Part shown: in pieces, positions 1 through 10,368 of the stretch
How the letters are laid out: each line of letters starts with the position of its first letter
Numbering within the stretch: the first letter of the stretch is position 1
From: Gnetum montanum
Lineage: Eukaryota > Streptophyta > Gnetopsida > Gnetales > Gnetaceae
DNA length: 61,131 nt
Assembly: GCA_015680685.1 (NCBI GenBank)
Contig: MNCI01018006.1
Coordinates: 161,563 to 222,693, forward strand
Direction: 5' to 3'
Notes under the pieces: model-generated
The model's input: only the letters and a program-made list of their open reading frames with translations
Databases searched by the model: none
What the model was told of the DNA's origin: nothing
Position numbers and translations under genes: made by a program

Positions 1-1111
1 TCCCTGCAGATAACATATCCTACCCAGTGCAAGCAAACGTTAAAGACAAGCCAAAGATATGGCCACAAGTCTCTTGTGAACAAGGAATACAATGAAAATG
101 GAATCTATGTTTTAGACTTTTAGGTAGCCTTTAGCCACAGGTCTCGTTCGAAAAAGAAATTTGATGAAAATGGAATCTTTGTTCGTAGATAGTCTTTGGC
201 CACAAATCTCTTTTTGAAAAAAATACGATGGAAATGGAATAGTCTTTGACCATTTCATTTGGGCTTTTAGCTTTGTTTGCTAAGTTGGGTCCAAAATGTT
301 GAATCCGTGATCCAGAAACAACTGTTTGCATGGACTAGGTTAAACACAAATCTGAACATTCTTTTCAGGAAAATCACTTAAAACTAAATAACTTTTTCCA
401 TGTGTGAGAAATGCAAATCGCTCGTTTAGCATTACAAGTTGTATTAGGGTTGCTGCTTCATGGTTAGAACTTATATTTTAGAATTTGAGAAACACGTTCC
501 TATCATTTCAAATTAAGGAAATAAAACCACTGTAGTAACGACTTTTATTTACTATTCAAAGATTGAAGTAATGACTTTTGTTTACTATTCACATATTGAT
601 TGGAGACTATAGGCAAATGAGCTCTTAAGATGAAACACTCCGGGATTTAACAAGATGATAGATAACTTCTTGAATGCATTAAAAATAGTGCCATAATTTT
701 TCATTTTGCCTCAATGGGCCAAATATAGGAAAGCTATGAAGATTGAAGAGAATAAGGGTAAGGAGATTGTTTGTCAGATCATTAGGCCTGCGTTAAAGAT
801 GGGAGAGAACCATATGTTTTTGTTTCTCTCAGGCCTAGCTTAGAACCTTGGGGTATTAGTTGGAGTCTTCCGGAGCTACATGTAATGGGTTGAATATTGA
901 AGAGAATGATAATAAAGTCATATTTTTGAAGTCATAAAAATGGATTAAAGCACCGAGTCTTGGGTTGCAGATTGATTAAACTGCTGTATACTCTAAAGCA
1001 CCATCATTATAAAGTAAACATTTCCTCTTAAGCGTGGCATCATGCCTGTGGACTAACTGTTAACAAACGTATGAAAGAGGAAACCATGAAAAGCTGCGAA
1101 GAAAATCTTAC
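1..1111. other. Spacer or second P450 intron, no coding exon seen
   Basis: AT-rich sequence to the left of P450 exon 2. Because exon 2 ends in a good donor on the minus strand, this stretch is most simply part of the next intron. I looked on the minus strand for the I-helix A/G-G-x-D-T, the ExxR and the heme FxxGxRxCxG signatures and saw none. The only structure is a set of imperfect repeats near the left end (separate entry) and a short duplication at about 530-600 built on a 'gacttttatttactattca' type unit. Small reading frames here have no coding character. Confidence 0.6.
61..262. repeat. Three imperfect tandem copies, about 65-72 bp
   Basis: Three degenerate units each open with a GCCACAAGTCTC-like block (near 62, 134 and 199) and close with a GAAAATGGAAT-like block. 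Spacings are about 72 and 65 bp. Seen directly in the sequence; no function assigned. Confidence 0.6.
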
Positions 1112-1452
1112 AACTAGGTAGACTTTGATATCGTAGAGCCCGAAATCTGGTTGAGAGTCGGCGATGTCAAGGACGGTATCGAGCACATCTGTAGGGTCAT
1201 CATCACCGCTTTGGCGGCGTCTGAAGCGCTGCTGAAAAAGTTCATCCAAGAAGGCGTACACGCGCAGCTTGTTCAGCTTGGTATCGTGTACAATCCTCTG
1301 CGGATCCATCCCCAGCCTCTGCATCACCGGCGGAAAGAAGTCCATGAAATTCGACTGCACTCCCCTCTCTGCGAGTATACACAGTGCATCTTTGAACTCT
1401 GCAAACCTCTGCGACTCTGGATGGAACATGTCTTTTCCGAAAATCATAGCAC
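1112..1452 (-). CDS. A-type cytochrome P450, exon 2 (partial gene)
   Basis: Continuation of the P450 begun at 3279. The acceptor is ...GGATAG|GT at 1453/1452, so the exon supplies 2 nt that complete the split Gly codon left by exon 1 (phase 1), followed by exactly 113 codons. It encodes the F-G to H helix region: MIFGKDMF, PESQRFAEFKD, DFFPPVMQRLGMDPQ and a DPTDVLDTVLD block, all in the normal order of CYP71-clan enzymes. The exon ends at 1112 before a consensus donor GTAAGA (1111-1106). This falls just upstream of the I-helix, close to where A-type P450 genes carry their conserved intron. Reading through that donor adds a short non-P450 tail and a stop. The I-helix, ExxR and heme loop are not in the window, so the gene is either cut by the left edge or incomplete. 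Family within the clan is uncertain; CYP76- or CYP75-like is possible. Confidence 0.85.
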
Positions 1453-2714
1453 CTATCCTTCACAAGACTCAGAAGAGTAAGAATCGTTGTTCACAAAAAC
1501 TCACAGTGAATGATTAAAAACTCAAACAAGACTTGGTTTGAGGAAAGATTCGAAAAACTCTGCCACTTAGATGACTTACCAAAAAAATATTTTTAATATT
1601 TTTAATTCTAATTAAATTTTAGGGTAAATAAATCTACGATAGTATTAATGGAAGATAATAACAATAATTAATATATAATGATGATAGCATTTTGTGAGGA
1701 TAGCATTTTGTGAAGCAGTTGATACCTGCTGCTGCCGTAATCAAGAAAAACTTGAAACTAGAGAATTGCAGTACTAACAATCAACCGTAACAATCATTTA
1801 AATTAGCAAAATGGATGTAGTACAGTTAACTGCAAAATCTTTTAGCAATTTGGCAAAATACAATGATAGTTTTAATTCATTCAAAAATTGCATTAAAATG
1901 ATTGCTTTGCTTAATGGTTTTTCCTGTATCACAAAGTATCTGTTTTTACTTATTTTTATTCATTTAAAGATTCAAATTACTAGAGCAAGAATGAGCTCTC
2001 ATCATCTCATCTCTTTATTGAGATAGATCTTTGGATTAATTTACCAAGAAAAGATCATATTTTGCATTTGCAAACTCTGTAAACAAAGCATAGAAGATGA
2101 AGAACTTTTTTTTTTATTTTGCATAATCTTTCCCTCACATTCTAATCATTAGACTATTAATTGTAATCTACTAAATGTTTTCTGCTTAAGGTATTACATT
2201 CATCATTGTTTCAACTTTCCATCATGTTTTCAACTTTCTTTGAAAATATGTTAAGGATTTGTAACTCTTCAAAAAATCCTTTGTGATTTTGTAAATGCAA
2301 TAAAAATTGACAGTTGTATTAATCTTTTTCAATAAAATTATATTAGAATCACCAATTGATTGGGTTTCTGTCAGTATACGCTATTAACCACAGGAAAAAA
2401 ATTCGCGCGCATTGGTTCGACACGCGAGTTAAACCAGCTCATCCTCCAAATTTAACCTGCAAGTAATAGCCATATCGATGATTCCTTTCAGTTTAAAAAA
2501 TCATTGCTTACAATTGTCAGCATAGTCATAAAATTTGTTCACTAATTTCAAGGAAAGAAATCTTGTTCGGCAAAACTATAATCGAGATTTCTACCGATGC
2601 TCTAACAATCAAAATCAAACTGCGTAAAACCATGTTCAGAAAGCGCGCACAAGAACTTAAAAGGCTCCGATCGCGATAATTTGAACGGAAAAATGGCATT
2701 TCATATAATCTCAC
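1453..2714 (-). other. P450 intron 1 (1262 bp, phase 1)
   Basis: Bounded on the minus strand by donor G|GTGAG at 2715/2714 and acceptor AG at 1454-1453. Splicing restores one uninterrupted P450 reading frame across a Gly codon (L-G-A-M-I-F). The body is AT-rich with no coding signal, in contrast to the GC-richer exons on both sides, which supports a true intron. Confidence 0.8.
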
Positions 2715-3279
2715 CAAGCACAGCCAGCGATGCGCGAGACACAAATTCTCGGACGTTAATGGAGGCAGAGTCGGCCGACTTTTGCAGGAGCTGATGCAGG
2801 GTTCCCTTTACATGGGAGCGGCGCAGGCGCAGGGGATGAAGAGAGTTAAGCTTGGCGTGGCTGAAGAGATGCGTGGTGGAGATGCGGCGGAGCAGGCGCC
2901 ATCGTGTGCCGGGCTGCGCGAAGACGAAGCACTTGCGATCTTCGCCGAAGATGCAGCAGACGAGAATGGGATCTCTCCCTGCCATATCTCTGTCATGCGT
3001 CTTCAACACTTGCTCTGCCATGGCCGCCGACGATACCACCACTGCAGTTTTGAAGCCAAGACGGAGGCACATGAGTGGACCGTACTTGTGCGCCAAGCGC
3101 TGCAGGGATTTGGGAGGGTTAGAGCCAATTTGGAGCAGATTTCCGAGCAGCGGTAGCCCAGGCGGCCCTGGCGGTAGCCTGCTAAAACGCCTGGACAAAG
3201 CATTGAGGCCTCGCCACAGAATGTAGCTCACGACTCCCAAGCCAATGTACAGCAGCGCCGCTTGTTGTGGTGGCATCAT
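2715..3279 (-). CDS. A-type cytochrome P450, exon 1 (N-terminal half)
   Basis: Encodes 188 codons plus one base from a double ATG (3279-3274). The product would be a heme-thiolate monooxygenase anchored to the ER by its N-terminus. Visible in order: a hydrophobic anchor (about residues 7-26), a basic stretch, the proline hinge LPPGPPGLPLLGN (residues 35-47), the beta-1 region (YGPLMCLRLG), and the C-helix WxxxR motif W127-R131 that contacts the heme propionate. These are CYP71-clan features; specificity cannot be read from this half. The next exon is at 1112-1452. The residues usually reading F-x-x-R-P here read MAGRDP, so this is a divergent member. The reading frame has no internal stop, so the gene may be intact apart from the missing C-terminal third. 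Immediately upstream lies a minisatellite, and no clear TATA box was seen in the first 150 bp. Confidence 0.88.
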
Positions 3280-3299
3280 CGTTCAGTGATGAGTCCCTT

Positions 3300-3890
3300 G
3301 CTTGGTTCAGCCAATTTTTGAGGCTTCTTCATCCGCGTCTGTTCATAAGTATGGCAGGAACCCTTTAGGATCAGGATTCAGAGGAGTGAGTCGGTTACGT
3401 TTGTCGATCTAATTAGAACTTGCTCAAAGCCGTATTCAAAGCCGTATTGCGACTTGCTTGGTTCAGCCAGTTTTTGAGGTTTCTTTATCCATATTCAAAG
3501 CCGTATATTTTCAGCAAGTTTTTGAGGTTGCGACTTGCTTGTTCAGCAAGTTTTTGAGGTTTCTTTATCCATATTCAAAGCAAGTTTTTGAGGTTTCTTT
3601 ATCCATATTCAAAGCCGGATATTTTCAGCAAGTTTTTGAGGTTGCGACTTGCTTGGTTCAGCAAGTTTTTAAGGTTTCTTTATCCATATTCAAAGCCGTA
3701 TTGCAACTTGCTTGGTTCAGCAAGTTTTTGAGGTTTCTTTATCCACGTCTGTTGATAAAGATGGTGAGGTTTCTTTATCCACGTCTGTTGATAAAGATGG
3801 CAGGCACCGTCTGTTAAGGATGGCAGGCACCCGCTCAGGATTCAGAGGAGTGAATGGCTTACGTTGGTCGATCTCATGTCCTACGCACAG
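3300..3890. repeat. Minisatellite in the P450 upstream region
   Basis: A complex tandem array of units built from CTTGCTTGGTTCAGCAAG, TTTTTGAGGTTTCTTTATCC and ATATTCAAAGCCGTAT in shuffled order, with about seven TTTTTGAGGTT blocks. It is flanked by two related copies of a longer segment (about 3300-3410 and 3708-3885) that both carry the 'cgtctgtt', 'ggcagg' and 'ggattcagaggagtga' blocks. The array starts about 20 bp upstream of the P450 ATG codons. The open frame at 3458-3817 arises because the repeat units preserve phase, and is not a gene. Confidence 0.85.
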
Positions 3891-4015
3891 GCAACATATT
3901 TTCTGGAAGGTACCTTATTTAGAAGTGAAATAAAGGAGCACACGGCAATATATTTTATGGAAAGGTACCTTTTTAAATCAAGAAAGAAAGTGAAATAAAG
4001 GAGCAGCCTATAGCT
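3890..4015. repeat. Two-copy imperfect tandem duplication
   Basis: Two units share GGCAAYATATTTTMTGGAA, GGTACCTT and GTGAAATAAAGGAGCA. The second unit has an extra 'caagaaagaaa' tract. Seen directly. Confidence 0.7.
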
Positions 4016-4815
4016 TCAAAAGGCATGGTGTTCAATACAGAAAGGCGTGGTTTTTCTTTGACAGTTTGTCCAGAAAAACAAGAGCGGAAGATAAAATATC
4101 GTGCCAAGTAACAGTAACAGTGTTAAGAAAAAGGCTCCCAAATTAACATTAATTTTATCATTCTATTTTGTGTTTACGTAATTTCCTGTAACTCTCATCG
4201 TTCACATACCGTACAGCACAGTTTTGCTACTGCAGCCTTCCAAATTTTTGATGTGCAATACAGAAACAGCACAAAATCGCACAATGGGCATATTCTAACT
4301 TCATGTGGTTCGTAAATATGGCGCCAAGTATGTGTGAGAGTATATACAAAGAAAGGATTCTAACATTCAGCCGCCTTCTGTACTTTATTGCAAGTGTGTG
4401 CCCCACTGTTCTACCCAACTTGATTAACATCTCAAATTTTAATGGAGTTAATATCTAAAATTTTAATTTTGGATTAGATTCTTTTCTACTTGGTATGACA
4501 CTCACTTTGTGAATTAGGTTCTTACCTACCTGGTGTGATCGTAGTTTTTACCTATTTGGTGTATCGTCGTGTTGGGACCCTTCTTATTAGTCGGCCACAT
4601 CTACCCTGCCATATACATAATGGGTTGTGCTATCACCTCAAAGTAACAAAAAACATGTGAAAGTGCTTTTTATAGAATTTAAACATATGTACTTGCCCCT
4701 CCCTACCAATGGGTGTCCATTGGCAAGCACATGTGGGACCCAAGGACACACATAAACATAGTTGGGATGATCATTGAATGTGTTATTTGGGGTTGTGAAA
4801 TGCCCCATGATATAT
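4016..4815. other. Spacer, nothing recognised
   Basis: AT-rich sequence with only short frames in both strands, none resembling a known protein. Around 4490-4570 a 'cctacctggtgtgat' type phrase recurs in degenerate form, but no defined element is seen. Confidence 0.5.
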
Positions 4816-5450
4816 AATCTAATTAGAACTTTATAAGTCAACATTGCCCATTAGAACCAAACCCATAACTTGGAGCCTAAGATATATAGTCTAATTAAAA
4901 ATTTATATCAAAAGTCTTACTACTAGGTTAACACTTTATTGTTATTGTCTACAATGTCAAATTAGCCTAGATTGACATCCCATTATTTTACAATTGAAAC
5001 AAGTAGATGGATCCAAATTTCAAAAGAAGAGAGAACTTGTCATTTTTGTAATCAAAGAACAATTGAAAATAAGTATTAGATATTCCTAAAATGTCCTCTT
5101 CTAATGTAAAGTAACATACAGTAGCTAATAATCTAATTAGAACTTTATAAGTCAACATTGCCCATTAGAACCAAACCCATAACTTGGAGCCTAAGATATA
5201 TAGTCTAATTAGAAATTTATATCAAAAGTCTTACTACTAGGTTAACACCTTATTGTTATTGCCTACAATGTCAAATTAGCCTAGATTGACGTCCCATTAT
5301 TTTACAATTGAAACAAGTAGATTCATACAAATTTCAAAAGAAGAGAGAACTTGTCATTTTTGTAATCAAAGAACAACTGAAAATAAGTGTTAGATATTCC
5401 TAAAATGTCCTCTTGTAATGTAAAGTAACATACAATAGCTAATAATTTAA
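4816..5450. repeat. 314-bp direct tandem duplication
   Basis: The segment beginning AATCTAATTAGAACTTTATA at 4816 is repeated nearly identically from 5130 (offset 314 bp). Few substitutions separate the copies, so the duplication is fairly recent. The unit is related to two degenerate copies at 42841-43275, which makes it a dispersed repeat family of unknown class. Confidence 0.85.
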
Positions 5451-6116
5451 CATACAGTAGCTAATAATTTAATTAAACACTTTAAAATAATAGTAAAGAG
5501 ACATAGTAACTTTGAAGTGTTTGCCACACATAATAAGTATAAGTATATTTCATTTTGTCTCCGAACTTCTCCACATCTAAAGCATTTTGTCGGTTTCAAT
5601 TTCATCGATGTTAGAATTAATTATTTTTTTTGTCCGGTATCGAGCAAGATCGCAAATGACAAGACAGCAGTTAATGGGAAAAGAGAATCCAAGGCAGCTT
5701 GCCTCGCATAAATCAAAAGGTGCCTTTTTCATCATGCTTATGAAATTATTCCGACAAGCATTAACGGGCTCCATATACTTCGGGACGGACTTACGGCTTG
5801 TGGAACTGCCCACTCCACTAACCATTTACGCGCTTTAATCCTCACGATATTATATTATGGGCTCCGCGTCGTGCGAAATCACATCAAGTATTCCTCCATT
5901 GTGGTTCGACCATGGTTACGTGCAATCTAGAATGTGATTCTAAGCCACATCACGTGTATCCCTCCTTTGTTGTTCCATCATGGTAACGCAAAGTTTAGAA
6001 TTTATTGAAGTCTATTCATTTATGTGTGTTAATGTTCACTTATGCATATGTATTGTGTGGTACGTAACTAGTTTGGTTATATTAGCTTAGTTATATATGT
6101 TTATAATTTGGTCGCA
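5451..6116. other. Spacer with short unassigned frames
   Basis: Contains overlapping small frames on both strands at 5517-5838 in a slightly less AT-rich patch. I recognise no protein in them. At about 5880-6005 two degenerate copies of a 'catca...tatycctcc...ccatggttacg' segment lie in tandem. Confidence 0.4.
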
Positions 6117-6383
6117 ATAATTTTGCAAAAATTAACTAAAATTTTAGTTTATTTACTATATTGAAAATTATCAGGTTACTATTTTGCTTAAATTGATGTA
6201 TTGGGATAATTTTGCAAAAATTAACTAAAATTTTAGTTTATTTACTATATTGAAAATTATCAGGTTACTATTTTGCTTAAATTGATGTATTGGGATAATT
6301 TTGCAAAAATTAACTAAAATTTTAGTTTATTTACTATATTGAAAATTATCAGGTTACTATTTTGCTTAAATTGATGTATTTCA
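6117..6383. repeat. 89-bp unit repeated three times
   Basis: Three essentially identical copies start at 6117, 6206 and 6295, each beginning ATAATTTTGCAAAAATTAAC and ending TTGATGTATT. The near-perfect identity points to recent tandem amplification. Confidence 0.93.
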
Positions 6384-7293
6384 TAATGTTTTTAGTCACA
6401 TCACTCTAATTGTATGATGGGAAGGTTAGCTAATTCCAAGTTTGCTAATAAATCTTGTGTTGCAAAATATTTTTGGATTCTCATGGATTGTTATTTTTCA
6501 TGCATGCTGCACTTGCCATTTTGAATTTCATTGCTTGTGTATTGCAATACAAAGACATAAATACAACATAGAAGGTGCAGAGCAAATATGTGACGGATAT
6601 AGATGAAATATTAATTAATGTTATTTATAGCTCTTTTCGAAGTATCATAGACAAAATATTACTTACCATTATAGATAAGTTCTTAACCATTATGCACAGA
6701 AAATTATTTTCTTTATCTCTCATTTGTTGCCTGCATCTTAAAAATTTGAATATCCTACCGAGATGGCTTTTTTATTTTATTTTTATGCTGTTTTTGAGGC
6801 GCTCAGCAGTGTAAAACTATTTCCAACTTTCTTCAACTTCCGCTCCCGCTGCAAATCCTTGAGCATCCTCTACCCTTTTTCTCTCGATTATAAAACAAAA
6901 ATTTGGTGTGCAATAATATTTGCAAACTTGAGCGCAAGCTGCACCGCTTCTTCGTCGTGTAGTAGGTGCAGTGTAACAAGTTTTTAGATTTTCATCTGGT
7001 CCTTTTGCAATAAATGCAAGGCTGGTCAGCAGCGATGCAACATAGCAAGATGAAAATTGACATGTGAAGCAGACCATATATGCATGTCATCTCTGCTTAC
7101 TTCCACCATCATCCATGGTAACTGTTCCATGCATATTTTAATAGATTCAGGTCACGTGCTTCCACTGCTTGAACAGGCGAGGTAGAGTCTTTGACAAAGG
7201 ACACAAACTATAACGAAGCGATTAAGAACAATGACGTCCTGTGTTTGTGGTCAGGGACCTTCACGCAGCCCATCTTTCCCAAAATGGTGGATA
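6384..7293. other. Spacer left of the GATCT insertion
   Basis: No assignable gene. The 6820-7290 part is less AT-rich, and some minus-strand stretches look faintly coding, for example around 6910-6975, but in-frame stops interrupt them and no family is recognised. See the finding on a possible disrupted host gene. Confidence 0.4.
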
Positions 7294-7298
7294 GATCT
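7294..7298. repeat. Target-site duplication GATCT, left copy
   Basis: GATCT immediately precedes the left LTR and is repeated immediately after the right LTR (14353-14357). A 5-bp duplication is the normal footprint of LTR-retrotransposon integrase. Confidence 0.93.
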
Positions 7299-8738
7299 TG
7301 TTGATGCGTAAATTTTGGGCACGCGAACACCTGTGAAAAACTCGTTTGAGGAGACTATCGCCTAGGGCGCCTCCCGTATGGGTACGAAAACCCGGGAATA
7401 GTCTCAGCTGGAAAGGGCAATGTGACAAACAATAATAACAATATTTTAAACAAAATATCAAAATAAAAGCTTGGATTTAATTTAATATTTAAGTACTTCA
7501 ATTTAATTTAATATCGGAAACTTAGAATAATTCGTGTAATTTCCAAATGATAAATAACTCAAATATCCATCTTCGTCCGGTGGCAGTGCGTCAGATTTCT
7601 TGGTGTTTTGCAGAGATTCACGTGACGCTTCTTGTTCCCATTTGTTCACCGGCTGCAGCGTTTCGCAGAGAGGATCGTTGCTGCTACCTGGAGCGGCCGG
7701 GTGAGGAATTTGCTTTGAGGTGAAGTTTTTGGAGTGGAGCGGGCGAGCTTAGAAGAAAGGTGATGCTGTTGCTCTGCAGCGTCTGCGCAGGTGCGGGCTG
7801 CAGCGAAGGCAGAGGAACAGAGCGCGCAGGTGCGGGCGGCAGACCAAGGTGGCAGCGCGGGCGGCAAACCAAGGTGGCGGCATGGGCGACAGCGAAAAAC
7901 AGGATACTGCAGGTGGGAGAACAGAGAGAGGTTGCTGTTTCGCGTGCGGCCAGGGCAGAGAAGGATGCGCAGCGGCAAGCGGAGAAAAACAGCGACAGTG
8001 TGGAAGACAGAGAGGAGTCACAGTTTCGCCTGCAGCCAGGGACGTGGCAGCGTCCAAACCCAACCGCGGTTTGCGTAAGTCTGGCCGCGGGGTTGGCAGA
8101 TCTGACAGATCTAACGTCTGTGTGCGCAGATCTACGGCAGCAGGCGAAGAAGAAGGATGCGTGCACGGCGGTGGGCGAACAGATGGCACTGCGCGGAGGC
8201 AGACGAATAGGTGGTGCTGCACGGCGGAATACGAGCGAATGGCGACGCAGGTAGCGACGAACGGATGTAGATTGTTAAGATCTCGAGGCGGTGGCTGCCG
8301 GGCGGACGAAAGAAGCGTTGGCAGGGTCGTCATGACAGCCTGCGTGAGCACCGCTGCTCCCGTAAGTACCGCGGCCAATGCGAGCGTTGTGGCCACTGCG
8401 AGTATCGCGCCCGAGACCAAACCCTGCGAGACCTGCTGCGACGGAAAACTGAAACCTGGTAAAACATGAAAACTTCCAGCCGAGGACAGAATCCTGGTAA
8501 AAGCAGGGCCAGATCTGCCTCCCCCCAGAAGCCTCCCTCTCCCCCTCCTCTTATAGCGGCGGAGGAAGAAGAGAAGGAGAAACCTAACCCTAATTACTGC
8601 CACCTTTTCCCCGTAAAACACACACAAAACCTTAAGTTTGCATTTTATCTTATTTTTAAAATTTTATATTTTATTTTTAAATATTAAATTGGTTCAACAA
8701 GGCCCCATGCATAGCATGGGTGAAAGGTGGCCTCAACA
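7299..8738 (-). repeat. 3' LTR of the Tat-like element (1440 bp)
   Basis: Near-identical to 12988-14352. It differs mainly by two insertions of about 24 and 51 bp plus scattered substitutions. It is unusually GC-rich in its middle compared with the AT-rich surroundings. On the minus strand it carries a TATAAG box at 8550-8555. Confidence 0.93.
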
Positions 8739-8753
8739 CTTAGCCCCCAAACT
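8739..8753 (-). promoter_or_regulatory. Polypurine tract
   Basis: The minus strand reads AGTTTGGGGGCTAAG directly abutting the 3' LTR start TGTTGAGG. This is the usual plus-strand DNA primer of LTR retrotransposons and fixes the element's orientation as minus. Confidence 0.8.
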
Positions 8754-10044
8754 ATAGATTGCATGCAAGTGCAAGGACTAGAAAATTTTAAATGAAAATG
8801 CAAATGGTGGGGAAAAACAAAACAGCATAAAACGAGAAATGCAAACTTGGAAATAAACTATAATGTTCTAAACATGATCAAAGTAACCAAATAACCAAAG
8901 GAGACACCGACATAGGCCATCCAAACAACCATTAAAATCTAATTTATTGGTATTTTGACTAAGATCTATAGATATATATGTGTAATTATATTATATGTAT
9001 ATATAGATATATAATGAAGCTCTCATTTTCAATATCCTCACAAGGTAACAGAAAAAGTATGCAGACTATTTTGAGAAGTGACTTATACAAAACTTAATGA
9101 GGAGGATGAGCTAAAACTCATGTTAGATCATAGTAAGCCACAACTTTCAGATTTTTCCTTGGTTTTTTTTTTCTTTTTCACCTTTTTTTCTTTTTTTCTT
9201 TCTGTCTTTTTCACTTTTTGAAAAACTTAAATTTAAAAGGGGGAGATGGAGGTTAGGGTGAGGATTGCTGCCGGACCCCATCACACTCAAGAACTTATTA
9301 CACTGCCAATGAACACGGTCCTCATTTTTTGTTTTGTTTTATTTTTAAGGAAACTTTGCTCATGGTGTACTTCATTCTTGAGGTAGGAATTCCAACACGA
9401 GTCTGGCCGATTAGCTGCACTGCCAAAGAGCATGGTCCTTTTGGAAACTTTGCCCATGGTGCAGTTCAACCCTCGTGTATGTGCTTTTGATTGGTGGCAT
9501 CATAGCAGGTCTCCTGGGTGGCTAAGGGTTCTCAAGTAGAAATGAACACACTTCACCCTGTTGTTCACAGGATAGCCATGGATCATCATACCTGAGGGCT
9601 TGGGCTTATGAGAGGATAGGATGAAATTTGTCAAGGTCACCTAGTAATTATGACTAACCACTCTCCAACATCGCATATCCTACACTCACATGATCATGAT
9701 GATAGCATGATAAGTTTGTATAAATCAAATGCTCCATAATCAAACATAACAAATAAACTGAAACCTTGGAATCAATCGAAAAGAGTTACAGTATAAAATA
9801 TAGAGTAGATTTTATAGCGTTATATCATAGTAATAGTAAATTGTAACATACCTGCATTATTTTTCAATGGTGTTAAGATGGCCCAATGTCAAGTAACTCA
9901 AATGACCGATGATTATTAAAATCACATAAAGAACACAATAATCAAAACAATATGCTAAGAAAGAAAAGATGGAAATCCAAGCAAAATATGAAAATGCAAT
10001 AATATACATATGAAATGCAATGAAAAGGGAAAGAAAATGGCAAA
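8754..10044 (-). other. Non-coding 3' internal region of the Tat-like element
   Basis: Lies between the integrase-tail stop and the polypurine tract. There is no sustained coding frame. It contains a T-rich tract (about 9165-9215) and two related blocks near 9305-9370 and 9415-9470 that share 'ggtcct', 'ggaaactttgc' and 'catggtg' phrases. Confidence 0.6.
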
Positions 10045-10368
10045 CTAAGAATCTACCAGATGCCCACGTGGGGTACCTGAGTAGAAATGTTTCAAATGAA
10101 ATGCATTAAAATTCCTATTTAACCTATATCCTTGCAAATCAGCAATCTTAAATACATTTGGGGCAGTGATGTCTACAATTTGGAATGGGCCCGACCACAT
10201 AGGTGAAAACTTAGTTTGAGGGCCAGTCTGACCAGACGTTCTATCTCTCTTGAGGACTAGATCACCTACTTGAAAATTTTTGACTGGATGTTTTTTATTG
10301 AACCGTCTCTTGACAATTTTTTGACGCTTAAGATTATGAAAATCAAGACCTACTTTTACCTTGCTTGA
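10045..10368 (-). pseudogene. Integrase C-terminal domain remnant
   Basis: Directly downstream of the gag-protease stop codon and in the same frame, the minus strand encodes about 107 residues of a Ty3/gypsy integrase C-terminal domain. Visible are a VGDLVLKRD block, W-S-G-P-F, an LQGY...N block and a final FHLKHFY, followed by the stop TAG at 10047-10045. In a full element this domain lies about 1000 residues after the protease. Here it follows within a few codons, so RT, RNase H and the integrase core have been removed. Only one TGA separates the two frames. Confidence 0.82.

Noticed and set aside
1-1039. Missing third P450 exon
   Set aside because: No I-helix, ExxR or heme-loop signature found on the minus strand.
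1151-1517. Plus-strand frames opposite P450 exon 2
   Set aside because: Antisense shadows; the minus strand carries clear P450 blocks.
2782-3226. Plus-strand frames opposite P450 exon 1
   Set aside because: Antisense shadows of a GC-rich real exon on the minus strand.
3458-3817. 119-codon open frame (+)
   Set aside because: Lies wholly in the minisatellite; the repeated FEVSLSIFK-like peptide simply follows the DNA units.
7760-8469. Arg/Gly-rich plus-strand frames up to 206 codons
   Set aside because: Antisense to the LTR of a minus-oriented element, in GC-rich DNA; composition is biased and no domain is seen.
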